A stretch of DNA of 64,000 bases from positions 186,001-250,000 of the forward strand of contig NZ_JAHQZR010000001.1 in assembly GCF_019049105.1 (NCBI RefSeq). The letters are read 5' to 3'. Source of the DNA: Leucobacter chinensis. Its GTDB lineage: Bacteria; Actinomycetota; Actinomycetes; Actinomycetales; Microbacteriaceae. How positions within the stretch are numbered: position 1 is the first letter of the stretch; each line of letters opens with the position of its first letter. The notes beneath the pieces are model-generated. The model was not told where the DNA came from. It ran no database searches and saw nothing but the letters and a program-made list of their open reading frames with translations. Positions 1 to 8,229 of the stretch are shown piece by piece. The translations under genes were made by a program, and so were the position numbers.

Positions 1-319
1 TCAGCGAGTAGATGGTGAGTGGCACCGTCACGGCGGCCTTTTCGACGATCTCTGCCTCGATCGGTGAGCCGGTCAAGATTGAGGTGCCGAGGTCGCCGGT
101 GACGATGCCACTGATCCACTGGACATACTGTGTGAGTAAGGGCACGTTGAGTCCCAGCTGCTCACGAATCTCAGCGATGCGCTCCGGTGATGCCTGAGTA
201 CCACCGATAACCTGCGCAACGTCGCCCGGGAGCAGCCTCAGCGTGATGAAGATCACGGCGCTCGCGAGCACCAGACCCACGATGAGGGTCAGGGTGCGTG
301 TGAGGATGAAACGAATCAC
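1..319 (-). CDS. ABC transporter permease, dipeptide/oligopeptide type (partial)
   Basis: N-terminal 106 codons of a DppB/OppB-type inner-membrane permease; the rest lies beyond the left edge. Translation from GTG at 319 gives MIRFILTRTLTLIVGLVLAS, one long hydrophobic helix with the usual LPGD motif shortly after (RLLPGDVAQVIGG), then the periplasmic-loop features REQLGLNVPLLTQY and GDLGTSI that are standard for this family. The GTG overlaps the stop codon of the upstream substrate-binding protein by 4 bp (GTGA), so the two are translationally coupled in one minus-strand operon. Family assignment is secure; substrate is unknown. Confidence 0.88.
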   Translation of the reverse strand, partial: MIRFILTRTLTLIVGLVLASAVIFITLRLLPGDVAQVIGGTQASPERIAEIREQLGLNVPLLTQYVQWISGIVTGDLGTSILTGSPIEAEIVEKAAVTVPLTIYSL

Positions 320-1836
320 TTCTCGATTGTGACACCCTCGAGGTTGATGCGCGAATTCGTGTTGCTCTCGGGAAAGCCCTTCACGTGTTCAGCGATGGCA
401 TTCGTGGGGGTGTAATTGTAGAGCCATTTGGCAGGGGCCTCTTCAGCAACAACACGAGCAGCCTCGGCCAGCAGCGGCGACATTTCGTCGACTGACGGGG
501 CTTTGAGCGCCTCTGCGTAGAGCTGCTGTGCCTTAGCGTTATCGAAGCCGAAGTAGTAACCGCTGTCGGTGTAGTTGCCAAAGTCAAAGGGCTCGGCGTG
601 GTCGACGAAGCTGAGGTCGAAGTCGTGGTTCGTGTACACGTCTTCGAGCCAGGTACCGAACTCGACCTGCTTGATGATCAGCGTGACGCCAACCTCTGCG
701 AGCTGTGACTTCACGATGTCGAGCGCGACGGTGTCATAGAAGTTTGGCACCGTGACGGTGACCGAGAGGTCGCTTGCGCCTGCCTCTTCGAGCAGCTTGC
801 GTGCATTGTCGGGGTCGTAGGCGTTGACCGAGGTGAGGTCTTCGTACCCGGGCTCGAGAGCGGTGATGGGGCCGCCAAGTGGCTTGGCGTCGCCCTGGAG
901 CGCTTCAACGAGAGCCGAGCTGTCGATCGCCTGCGAGAGTGCGGTGCGTACTCGCTCGTCGTCGAAGGGCGCCTTGGCGTTGTTGTAGCCGAGGGTAAAG
1001 ACATCTGAGCTCTCTGCGTTGACGAGCGTGAACTTGCCGCTCTGCTCGAGCTCGGGAACGAGTGAGGGAAGTACGGCGATTTGCGCATCGAGGTCACCGT
1101 CGAGGCTGGCGTTGACCGCTGCCTTACCATCGCTGATGTATCGGTAAACGGCGCGGTCGAGCGAAGCCTCGGTGCCCCAGTATTCCTCGTTCTTCACGAG
1201 GGTGATGCTGTCGCCCTCTTTCCACGAGTCGAGGGTGTAGGGGCCGGTGCCGTTAGCCGTGTTCTTGAGGTCGTTCGTCGCGGCAGCCTCAAGAATGAGC
1301 CCTTCGCGGCCGGCGAGCTGGAACGGGAAGAACGCGTTGGGCTCTGCAAGCTCGATGACGACGATGCCCTCTGACGGTGAAGAGACCGTGACGGTGTCGC
1401 CGAGGGTCTCGGTGAGTGAGGTGACGACGTCGTCTGCGGTGAGTGACGCACCAGAGTGGAAGGTCACGTCATCGCGCAGGGTGAACTCGTAGCGCTTGCC
1501 ATCGTCGCTCACGGTGTAGCTCTTGGCGAGCACCTCACGCAGTTCGAGCGTGCCAGGAGCAAAACCAATGAGGCCCTGGTAAACGTTGTCGGCGAGCACC
1601 TGGTCGAGTGCGACACCCGAGGTGTTGCGAATATCGAGGTTGGTGGGCGGCAACAGAATACCGATGGTGAGTTCAGAGGTGGCCTCTTCAGCGGGCTTTT
1701 TTGAGAGGCTTTGCGCCAAGAAGATACCACCTGCTACAACGGCGACGGCAGCGACCGCTCCGATGATGAGGGGAAGCTTCGAACGGTTCTTTTTACGGTA
1801 CTCTGACCCAGAGTTGCCGAGGTGAGGCTGCGTCAC
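316..1836 (-). CDS. ABC transporter substrate-binding protein, peptide family 5
   Basis: 506 aa, SBP_bac_5 (DppA/OppA-like) solute receptor that would deliver peptides or related solutes to the downstream permease. The N-terminus is basic (RKKNRSK), followed by a hydrophobic segment at about residues 22-45 (LPLIIGAVAAVAVVAGG). There is no cysteine after this segment, so it is not a lipoprotein; it is probably held by an uncleaved N-terminal helix, unlike most Gram-positive receptors of this class. Family features include LRDDVTFHSGASLTADDVV and NGTGPYTLDSWKEGD. GTG start at 1836 is preceded by AAGGAG seven bases upstream. First visible gene of the operon with the permease. Confidence 0.9.
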   Translation of the reverse strand: MTQPHLGNSGSEYRKKNRSKLPLIIGAVAAVAVVAGGIFLAQSLSKKPAEEATSELTIGILLPPTNLDIRNTSGVALDQVLADNVYQGLIGFAPGTLELREVLAKSYTVSDDGKRYEFTLRDDVTFHSGASLTADDVVTSLTETLGDTVTVSSPSEGIVVIELAEPNAFFPFQLAGREGLILEAAATNDLKNTANGTGPYTLDSWKEGDSITLVKNEEYWGTEASLDRAVYRYISDGKAAVNASLDGDLDAQIAVLPSLVPELEQSGKFTLVNAESSDVFTLGYNNAKAPFDDERVRTALSQAIDSSALVEALQGDAKPLGGPITALEPGYEDLTSVNAYDPDNARKLLEEAGASDLSVTVTVPNFYDTVALDIVKSQLAEVGVTLIIKQVEFGTWLEDVYTNHDFDLSFVDHAEPFDFGNYTDSGYYFGFDNAKAQQLYAEALKAPSVDEMSPLLAEAARVVAEEAPAKWLYNYTPTNAIAEHVKGFPESNTNSRINLEGVTIEK

Positions 1837-1921
1837 GCCATTGCTCCTTGGATATTCATCCGCCCGCTGCTCGAACAGTGAAGGAGTTCACGTGCCCCCG
1901 CGCCGGATACTTGAGTGTACC

Positions 1922-2836
1922 TTATGCTAAGACAATCTCGCGTATGCATAAACCGAGCTGTGCGGGCGCTGCTTCTTGCACGTTATGACCGCCCTGTAGC
2001 GTGATCATTTCGGCCTCGGGAAGACGGTTTCGCCATTCGCTCTGATGTCGTTCGGTGACGAGCCCCGCCGTGCCGCGTACCCCGGTTACCCGTGCGCTAA
2101 GTGACGCCAGGTGCTGCCAGAGTCCCTCGAAAGGGGGTTGCGCTTCTGAGCTTGACGCTGCGGCGTCGAGGCCGTCGAGCTGCGCGAAGTGGTGGCTCCA
2201 CTCGACCCTGCCGTCGCTTCGTTCACGGGCGTTCAGCGCGATCTCACGTGTGAGGGCTGCCCGGTCGCTGCCCAGGCCAAACGCGATCGCGCGGTCGACC
2301 ATCTCGTCGTACGTGGCGAAGACACGCTTGCCCGAGATGAAGTGCGACACGTCGGTTGCGTCGCGCGCTGGGTCGAACCCAGGGGTGATGTCGATGAGTG
2401 TCACGGTGCGCAAACGGCTGCGCAGGAGTGGAATGAGAGCGCCCGCTGTAAGCCCACCGAGCGACTGCCCTACGAGGTGCACGGCACCGCTCGTGAGCGA
2501 AGCGATCGTCGCGGCAACGTCTGCAGCGATCGTCGTGGGCGAGTAATCGGCATCGTCACGCCAATCGCTTCGACCGTGCCCGGGGAGGTCGATTGACACC
2601 GTGTTCTCTTCGAGTGCGAGAACCGTCGCGTCAAAGGTGTGGGCATTGAGCCCTGCGCCGTGCAGAAACACGACGGGTGCGTTACCACGAGCGAGCGGAT
2701 CGCGGCTTACGAGCGCGCTCACGCGACGACCGCTGGGTGCCAGCACGCTCTTGCGCTCGAACTTTGGCAAAGGTGCAAGCCGGTTCACTCGCTCGGCATG
2801 CTCATGAAGGAAACGAAATTCTGAGCTACGTGTCAC
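1922..2836 (-). CDS. alpha/beta hydrolase
   Basis: 304 aa, alpha/beta-hydrolase fold esterase-like protein. The oxyanion-hole HG is in VVFLHGAGLN (residues 56-64), the nucleophile elbow is VGQSLGG with Ser125, DLPGHGRSDW is typical of the fold, and a late GGHN supplies the likely catalytic histidine. No signal peptide, so cytoplasmic. GTG start at 2836 lies 3 nt after the stop of the MBL hydrolase, making it the last gene of the four-gene run from DUF3097. Substrate cannot be told from sequence. Confidence 0.85.
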   Translation of the reverse strand: MTRSSEFRFLHEHAERVNRLAPLPKFERKSVLAPSGRRVSALVSRDPLARGNAPVVFLHGAGLNAHTFDATVLALEENTVSIDLPGHGRSDWRDDADYSPTTIAADVAATIASLTSGAVHLVGQSLGGLTAGALIPLLRSRLRTVTLIDITPGFDPARDATDVSHFISGKRVFATYDEMVDRAIAFGLGSDRAALTREIALNARERSDGRVEWSHHFAQLDGLDAAASSSEAQPPFEGLWQHLASLSARVTGVRGTAGLVTERHQSEWRNRLPEAEMITLQGGHNVQEAAPAQLGLCIREIVLA

Positions 2837-2839
2837 TCG

Positions 2840-3475
2840 CTACCAACCCCGCTCAATGTACGCCTTCAGCTGCACTTGCTCTGCCGCGACCGTCGTCGGA
2901 TCACCGTGACCAGGGAGCACCTGCGTCTGCCCGTCGAGCGAGAAAATCTGCTCTTCGATTGAGGTGATGATCTGACCGAAGTTGCTGTATTCCCATCGTG
3001 TTGCTCCGGGGCCGCCCTGAAAGAGCGTGTCGCCAGAGAAGACGAAGCCGTGGTCTCGCGCAACGAAGCAGACCGATCCGGGGGTGTGGCCCGGGGTATG
3101 CCTCGTCTCAAGCGTGACGCCCGCCACGGTAAAGATGTCGCCGTGGGTGAGTTCAATCGGAGACTCGGCCTCAGCATGAATCTCGCGCCACAAGAAATCG
3201 TCGGCTGCGTGGAGGAAAAGGGGAGCGTCGAGCTTTGCGGCCGTCTCGAGCGCCGCATTGACGTGATCTTCGTGACCGTGGGTCAAGAGAATACCGTGCA
3301 CGGTTCGATCGCCGACCGCCTCGGCGATCTCGGCTGCATCGTGAGCGGCGTCGATCACGATGGCCTCGGTATCTGAGCCAATGATCCACACGTTATTTTC
3401 AATAGTGAAGCCCTCTGCTTCACGCCACAGGGTTCCTTGTGTGCGCAGTAGTTCGATGCGCGGGGTTTCGCTCAT
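2840..3475 (-). CDS. MBL-fold metallo-hydrolase (glyoxalase II-like)
   Basis: 211 aa metallo-beta-lactamase-fold hydrolase. The zinc motif THGHEDH supplies His66, His68, Asp70 and His71; later ligands are in TRHTPGHTPGSVCF and FSGDTLFQGGPG, and the last in VLPGHGDPT. The compact length and GDTLF/PGHG pattern resemble hydroxyacylglutathione hydrolase-like proteins (YcbL/GloB type). Its ATG overlaps the stop of the upstream HExxH gene (ATGA, 3472-3475). Fold and metal site are certain; thioester substrate is inference. Confidence 0.88.
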   Translation of the reverse strand: MSETPRIELLRTQGTLWREAEGFTIENNVWIIGSDTEAIVIDAAHDAAEIAEAVGDRTVHGILLTHGHEDHVNAALETAAKLDAPLFLHAADDFLWREIHAEAESPIELTHGDIFTVAGVTLETRHTPGHTPGSVCFVARDHGFVFSGDTLFQGGPGATRWEYSNFGQIITSIEEQIFSLDGQTQVLPGHGDPTTVAAEQVQLKAYIERGW

Positions 3476-3849
3476 GAGACCGTCCCTTTCTTCGTCGTGT
3501 AACCGCCTTGCTCGAGCCCGGCGTTGACCTCAAACACGTTCGTGTGTGGGTTGCGGCCCGAAAGCCAGTAGAGCAGGGGCATCGCAAGGCCAAAGGTGCG
3601 CCATTGCTGACGGTGGATCTCTTCGTGCGCGAGAACCGCCGGGGTGACGTTCTGGTCGGTGAGGTAGCACGCGCCAACGCACGATCCGCCTCGGCCAAAA
3701 GCCCACGAGGGCATGCCGCGAAAGACCCACAGTCTGCCGTGCTTTTCGATCTCGCCACGGCTCAGCAACGCGCCCCACACAAACCCCACGGTGGTGGCAT
3801 ACGCGTAGCCGAGCCACGCAAAAGGGTATGGTCTCGTGCGTAACTCCAT
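3472..3849 (-). CDS. small HExxH-containing protein
   Basis: 125 aa from the ATG at 3849 (MELRTRPYPF); an in-frame start at 3885 is possible but would sit against the preceding gene's stop. A hydrophobic stretch near the N-terminus (FAWLGYAYATTVGFVWGALL) may be membrane-associated. The motif LAHEEIHRQQW contains HEEIH, a classic HExxH zinc-protease signature, with a possible third ligand downstream. Not a named family that I recognise with certainty; related proteins are often left hypothetical. Translationally coupled to the MBL hydrolase. Confidence 0.7.
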   Translation of the reverse strand: MELRTRPYPFAWLGYAYATTVGFVWGALLSRGEIEKHGRLWVFRGMPSWAFGRGGSCVGACYLTDQNVTPAVLAHEEIHRQQWRTFGLAMPLLYWLSGRNPHTNVFEVNAGLEQGGYTTKKGTVS

Positions 3850-3886
3850 AACGCCAGGGTAACGCGCCTGCCTGGGCAAGACCAAG

Positions 3887-4729
3887 CTAGTGGTGCCCGA
3901 CGGTCACAAAGTCGATAAGGTGCTCGACCTGCCCGCTGAGCGCGGGCTCGAGGTCACGGTAGGTGGTCACGCGCGAGAGAATGCGTTGCCACGCCTCGGC
4001 GATATCGGCCTGCTCTTCGTGTGGCCAACCGAGTGCCTGACATACGCCGCGCTTCCATTCAACACTGCGGGGCGGGGCTGGCCAGCGATCGATACCGATG
4101 CGTGCCGGCTTGACCGCCTGCCACACGTCAACGAAGGGATGGCCGAGAATGAGCACGCCCTCGCCGAAACGGCGCTCGATCTGCTCGGCAATGCGAGACT
4201 CCTTCGATCGCTCGACGAGGTGATCGACGAGAATGCCGGCGCGTCGTTCAGGGCCAGGCGCAAACTCCTCAAGCACCGTCTCGAGGTGATCAACGCCGTC
4301 AAGCAGTTCGACCACGATCGCTGCCTCGCGAAGATCGTCACCCCACACCTTCTCGATGAGCTCGGCATCGTGCTTACCCTCGACAAAAATTCTGCTCGCG
4401 CGCGCGACCTGTGCCCGCTTTCGCTCGCCGAGAATCGAACCGGAGGCCGAAACGAGACGGGTCTTGGGGCCGCGTGCGGCAATAAGGGTGACGCGCTCGC
4501 CGTCGACGAGGAAAGCGTCTTTGACGGGAAACGATCTTGTGAAACCGTCGAAGTCGCGCAGCGCGATCACCCCGCCCTCGGGGAGCTTCACGACCTCGCC
4601 GAGAAACTCGGTGAGCGCATGCTCAAGCCAGAGCCCCTTGGTGAGCTCGACCTCAGGTGGCTTTTGAGCGCGCCGACGGTCACGAAAATCAGCGACCGCG
4701 TCTCGCCCGTATCGATCGTCGTATGTCAT
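3887..4729 (-). CDS. DUF3097 family protein
   Basis: 280 aa. ATG at 4729 gives MTYDDRYGRDAVADFRDRRR, the usual N-terminus of DUF3097 proteins, which are conserved in Actinobacteria and uncharacterised. The centre reads RIFVEGKHDAELIEKVWGDD, resembling the glutamate-containing strand of a Toprim-like domain, followed by VELLDGVDHL and GILVDHL with acidic residues. A longer frame to 4786 exists but overlaps the divergent MFS gene. A TAGTCT box (4738-4743 on the minus strand) 8 nt upstream may serve a near-leaderless transcript. First gene of the 4729-1922 run. Confidence 0.85.
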   Translation of the reverse strand: MTYDDRYGRDAVADFRDRRRAQKPPEVELTKGLWLEHALTEFLGEVVKLPEGGVIALRDFDGFTRSFPVKDAFLVDGERVTLIAARGPKTRLVSASGSILGERKRAQVARASRIFVEGKHDAELIEKVWGDDLREAAIVVELLDGVDHLETVLEEFAPGPERRAGILVDHLVERSKESRIAEQIERRFGEGVLILGHPFVDVWQAVKPARIGIDRWPAPPRSVEWKRGVCQALGWPHEEQADIAEAWQRILSRVTTYRDLEPALSGQVEHLIDFVTVGHH

Positions 4730-4761
4730 AAAGCCACAGACTAGGGCATGATGGTTGAGAG

Positions 4762-6072
4762 ATGAACGAGCCACACGAGAGACCAAAGAAATCGAGGCTC
4801 TTTGTCGACCTCGCGCCGTTTACAGCGAGCCCCGCCTTCACCCGACTCTACATCGGTAACTCGGTCTCGCTCATCGGGTCGCAAATGACCATCGTTGCCG
4901 TTGGCATGCATGTCTATGACCTCACAGGTTCGACGCTCGCGGTCTCCATGGTTGCGCTGTGGGCGCTCGGCCCCATGATCGTCGCGGGGCTGTGGGGCGG
5001 CATGCTCGCTGACGTCTTTGACAGGCGCACGCTCTCGCTCGTCACGGCGACGGTGTCGTGGGCTTCGATCGGGGCGCTCGCCGTCATCTCCTTTCTTGGG
5101 GTGACCGAGACCTGGCCGCTCTACTTGCTCGCAGCGCTCAATGCCTCGGCCGCAACGATTCTCGGGGCAACGCGCTCTGCGATCATGCCGCGCATCTTGC
5201 CGCCCAACCTCATTCCGCAGGCGAGTGCCCTCTTTGGTATCTCGTTTGGCATCGGTGTCGCGGTGGGCCCTGCGCTCGGCGGCGTGCTCGTGTCGAGCGT
5301 TGGCTTCGGCTACACCTATCTTGTCGACGTCGTGCTCTTTACCGCGGGTTTTCTTGGGGTGCTCTCGCTGCCGCCCATCGCGCCAGAGGGAGAGGCAGAG
5401 AAGCCCGGGTTGCGCTCGCTCATTGAGGGTTGGCAATTCTTGAAGCGCTCGCCAAACATTCGGGCGACCTTCGTCTTTGACATCATCGCGATGGTGTTCG
5501 GGCAGCCCCGTGTCACCTTCCCGGCGATCGGCATGGTCGTGCTGGGCGGGGGATACACGACCGCAGGCATGCTTACCGCTGCCGTTGCCGTGGGCGCCTT
5601 TCTCTCGAGCCTCGGCTCAGGGTGGGTTGGCAACGTGCGTAGACAGGGTGCGGCGGTCACAGGGGCCATCGCGGTATACGGGCTTTCGATTGCGATGTTT
5701 GGCGTCGTCATTCTCGTCGCTCAGGTCACCGGTCAGGCAACAGAAGATACGCCCAGAACACTCTTCATCGTGCTCGCCTTTATCGCGCTCGCCGCATCTG
5801 GCGCCTCAGACAACATCAGCGCGGTGTTTCGCAGCACCATCTTGCAGGTCTCTGCACCCGATCACATGCGGGGCCGGCTGCAGGGCATCTTCACCATTGT
5901 CGTGACCGGTGGCCCTCGCCTCGGCGATCTCTGGGCTGGCATGCTTACCGCGACGCTCTTCCTCTGGGTGCCGTCGGTTGTCGGTGGCGTGATCATCATG
6001 GTGTTCATGGGATGCGCGGTCAAACTTGCCCGCGGATTTATGGCCTATGATTCAACCGATCCAAAGCCCTAG
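4762..6072 (+). CDS. MFS transporter, EntS-like
   Basis: 436 aa, about 11-12 predicted membrane segments. The motif-A-like loop GGMLADVFDRRTLSLVTA between helices 2 and 3 and the domain repeats fit the MFS_3 group (enterobactin-exporter-like, drug or metabolite efflux). No substrate-defining residues are recognisable. Start ATG at 4762 lies 32 bp from the divergent DUF3097 start; GATGGT six bases upstream could be its -10 box. Followed after 11 bp by the CoA hydrolase, possibly co-transcribed. Confidence 0.85.
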   Translation: MNEPHERPKKSRLFVDLAPFTASPAFTRLYIGNSVSLIGSQMTIVAVGMHVYDLTGSTLAVSMVALWALGPMIVAGLWGGMLADVFDRRTLSLVTATVSWASIGALAVISFLGVTETWPLYLLAALNASAATILGATRSAIMPRILPPNLIPQASALFGISFGIGVAVGPALGGVLVSSVGFGYTYLVDVVLFTAGFLGVLSLPPIAPEGEAEKPGLRSLIEGWQFLKRSPNIRATFVFDIIAMVFGQPRVTFPAIGMVVLGGGYTTAGMLTAAVAVGAFLSSLGSGWVGNVRRQGAAVTGAIAVYGLSIAMFGVVILVAQVTGQATEDTPRTLFIVLAFIALAASGASDNISAVFRSTILQVSAPDHMRGRLQGIFTIVVTGGPRLGDLWAGMLTATLFLWVPSVVGGVIIMVFMGCAVKLARGFMAYDSTDPKP

Positions 6073-6083
6073 GATAGGGAAGT

Positions 6084-7154
6084 ATGGAATCCAATGATGC
6101 ACCCGTATTGATCGATCGACTCGGCCATATCACCCGTGTGACGTTGAATCGGCCAAGAGCCATTAACGCGCTCACCCTCGAAATGGTCGAGATCATGATT
6201 CAGGCCCTCGAGTACGCCGCGACCGACGGCTCGCGTGCCGTCGTGATTACCGGTGCCGGCGACCGGGGCCTATGCGGCGGCGGCGACATCAAGGCCATGG
6301 CCCAAGACGGTGCCCAGCATGCTCATGAGTTCATCGAGCGGGAGTACGTGCTTGACCTCATGACACAGGAGCTCCCGATTCCCGTGATCGGGTTGATGGA
6401 CGGCATCACGATGGGCGGCGGCATTGGGCTTACGGGGCACGCCGCGCACCGTATCGTCACTGAGACGAGCCGGCTCGCGATGCCCGAGACACGCATTGGC
6501 ATCGTTCCCGACGTCGGTGGGCACCTGCTGCTCGCCAACGCACCGGGACACCTCGGCGAGTACCTCGCGGTCTCGAGCGGCCAGATGGACGCCGGCGATG
6601 CGATAGCCCTTGGCTTTGCTGATGTCTTCGTGGCGCGCGATCGCCTGCCTGAGCTCACCACAGCGCTTGCCGAGGGCGGCGAAGACAACGAGAGCATCGA
6701 GCGGATCATCGCCAGCTTTGCCACCGAGGCTCCCGAGTCGAAGCTCATTGCTCGGCAGCACGAGATCGACGAGCTCTTTGGCGAGGCCCTCTCGGCCCCG
6801 TCGTTCTCGCCCGCGGCCCTCGACCTCGGTGAGTGGGCCATCGCGGCGGCGCTGCGGCTCGTGGCGCTCGCCGAAGAGCGCATGCCAGAAGTTGCGGCAA
6901 CCATTCGCGAGATGAGCCCTACCTCAGTAATCGTGACGCTCGCTCAGATCACCCGTACCAGGCAGCTTGGGCTGACACTTGAGCAGGTGCTTCGTGACGA
7001 TCTCAGGGTGTGCAGCAGACTCTTCCAGCGTGATTTTGTCGAGGGTGTGCGCGCCCGGGTGATCGACAAAGATAACGCGCCGGCATGGAACCCGGCCACG
7101 CTCGAGGCTGTCGAGGCTGCAGACATCGCTGTCATCATCAACCCCGTCGAATAA
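6084..7154 (+). CDS. 3-hydroxyisobutyryl-CoA hydrolase (enoyl-CoA hydratase/isomerase family)
   Basis: 356 aa, crotonase-fold hydrolase of the ECH_2 subgroup, which releases 3-hydroxyisobutyrate in valine breakdown. Landmarks: LNRPRAINALTLEMV near the N-terminus, oxyanion-hole sequence GDRGLCGGGDIKAM (about residues 54-67), DGITMGGGIGL, MPETRIGIVPDVGG with the catalytic-type Glu, and the long C-terminal extension (FVEGVRARVIDKDNAPAW) that separates these hydrolases from ordinary hydratases. A GGGAAG ribosome-binding site lies just ahead of the ATG. Ends at a strong shared terminator. Confidence 0.9.
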   Translation: MESNDAPVLIDRLGHITRVTLNRPRAINALTLEMVEIMIQALEYAATDGSRAVVITGAGDRGLCGGGDIKAMAQDGAQHAHEFIEREYVLDLMTQELPIPVIGLMDGITMGGGIGLTGHAAHRIVTETSRLAMPETRIGIVPDVGGHLLLANAPGHLGEYLAVSSGQMDAGDAIALGFADVFVARDRLPELTTALAEGGEDNESIERIIASFATEAPESKLIARQHEIDELFGEALSAPSFSPAALDLGEWAIAAALRLVALAEERMPEVAATIREMSPTSVIVTLAQITRTRQLGLTLEQVLRDDLRVCSRLFQRDFVEGVRARVIDKDNAPAWNPATLEAVEAADIAVIINPVE

Positions 7155-7165
7155 CGCTTTACACC

Positions 7166-7218
7166 GAGTGAAGGGGCGAGACGTGGCCATCGTGGTGCCT
7201 GGTCTCGCCCCTTCACTC
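7166..7218. terminator. bidirectional terminator, hydrolase/pdxS
   Basis: Perfect 17-bp inverted repeat, arms 7166-7182 and 7202-7218, with a 19-nt loop, lying between the convergent ends of the CoA hydrolase (7154) and pdxS (7234). No long T run follows, as is common in actinobacterial terminators. Confidence 0.85.
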
Positions 7219-7233
7219 TGGGGTGTTGAGTGG

Positions 7234-8154
7234 TTACCAGCCGCGCTCTGCCAGGCGGTGCGGCGCCGGAAGATCGCTTACGTTGATGCCCACCATGGCT
7301 TCGCCGAGCCCGCGCGATGCCTCGGCGATGACGGCGGGATCTTGGAAGTTCGCGGTTGCCTTCACGATCGCCCGGGCGCGTGCTGCCGGGTCTCCTGACT
7401 TGAAGATGCCCGAGCCCACGAACACTCCGTCGGCGCCGAGCTGCATCATCATTGCCGCGTCTGCTGGGGTTGCAACGCCGCCCGCGGTGAAGAGGGTGAC
7501 GGGCAGTTTGCCGGTCTCTGCGACCTCGCGTACGAGTTCGTAGGGTGCCTGCAATTCTTTCGCTGCCACGTAGAGCTCATCGGGGTTCGACTGGTACTTG
7601 GCGTGTAGCTCAGCGATCTCAGCGAGGATCACGCGAATGTGCTGCGTAGCCTGTGACACGTCGCCCGTGCCTGCCTCGCCCTTCGAGCGAATGAAGGCAG
7701 CGCCTTCGGTGATACGGCGAAGCGCCTCGGCGAGGTGGGTGGCACCACACACGAAAGGAACCTTGAAGGCCTGCTTGTCAATGTGGTGGGCGTAGTCGGC
7801 GGGTGAGAGTACCTCTGACTCGTCGATGTAGTCGACGCCAAGGTGCTCGAGCACCTGCGCCTCGACGAAGTGGCCGATACGGGCCTTTGCCATGACCGGA
7901 ATGTCGACGGTCTCGATGATGCCTTCGATGAGGTCGGGGCTCGACATGCGTGCTACGCCGCCCTGCGCGCGAATGTCGGCCGGAACGCGCTCGAGGGCCA
8001 TGACGGCGACCGCCCCCGAATCTTCGGCGATGCGGGCCTGCTCGGGCGTCACGACATCCATGATCACGCCGCCCTTGAGGCTGTCGGCAACGCCGCGCTT
8101 CACGAGTGCTGATGGGGTGTATTCGAATGCATTACTGCTGTACTTGGTAGTCAT
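7234..8154 (-). CDS. pdxS: pyridoxal 5'-phosphate synthase lyase subunit
   Basis: 306 aa, PdxS (Pdx1), which makes pyridoxal 5'-phosphate from ribose 5-phosphate, glyceraldehyde 3-phosphate and ammonia supplied by the glutaminase PdxT. Highly conserved blocks are present: [46 protein letters not shown] with the imine lysine, [18 protein letters not shown] and the glycine-rich phosphate site [19 protein letters not shown]. Full length. pdxT is not next to it, which is unusual: the downstream DNA is only a terminator. Divergent from a MocR regulator. CATACT six bases ahead of the ATG suggests a leaderless message. Confidence 0.97.
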   Translation of the reverse strand: MTTKYSSNAFEYTPSALVKRGVADSLKGGVIMDVVTPEQARIAEDSGAVAVMALERVPADIRAQGGVARMSSPDLIEGIIETVDIPVMAKARIGHFVEAQVLEHLGVDYIDESEVLSPADYAHHIDKQAFKVPFVCGATHLAEALRRITEGAAFIRSKGEAGTGDVSQATQHIRVILAEIAELHAKYQSNPDELYVAAKELQAPYELVREVAETGKLPVTLFTAGGVATPADAAMMMQLGADGVFVGSGIFKSGDPAARARAIVKATANFQDPAVIAEASRGLGEAMVGINVSDLPAPHRLAERGW

Positions 8155-8160
8155 ATGAGC

Positions 8161-8219
8161 AGTATGAATGGCTCTTGGTGTAAATTAAAGTCCAATAATG
8201 AAATAAATCATTAGACCAA
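8161..8219. promoter_or_regulatory. pdxS/pdxR intergenic control region with candidate PdxR sites
   Basis: The 75-bp gap between divergent starts is strikingly AT-rich. Two similar heptamers, AGTCCAA (8189-8195) and AGACCAA (8213-8219), lie in the same orientation 24 bp apart. On the pdxS strand they read TTGGACT and TTGGTCT. The second abuts the AAAGGAG ribosome-binding site of the regulator gene, which would suit autoregulation. Direct repeats in this position are typical of MocR/PdxR operators; the assignment is inference. A minus-strand CATACT (8161-8166) is the likely pdxS -10 box. Confidence 0.5.
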
Positions 8220-8229
8220 AGGAGTTGAC

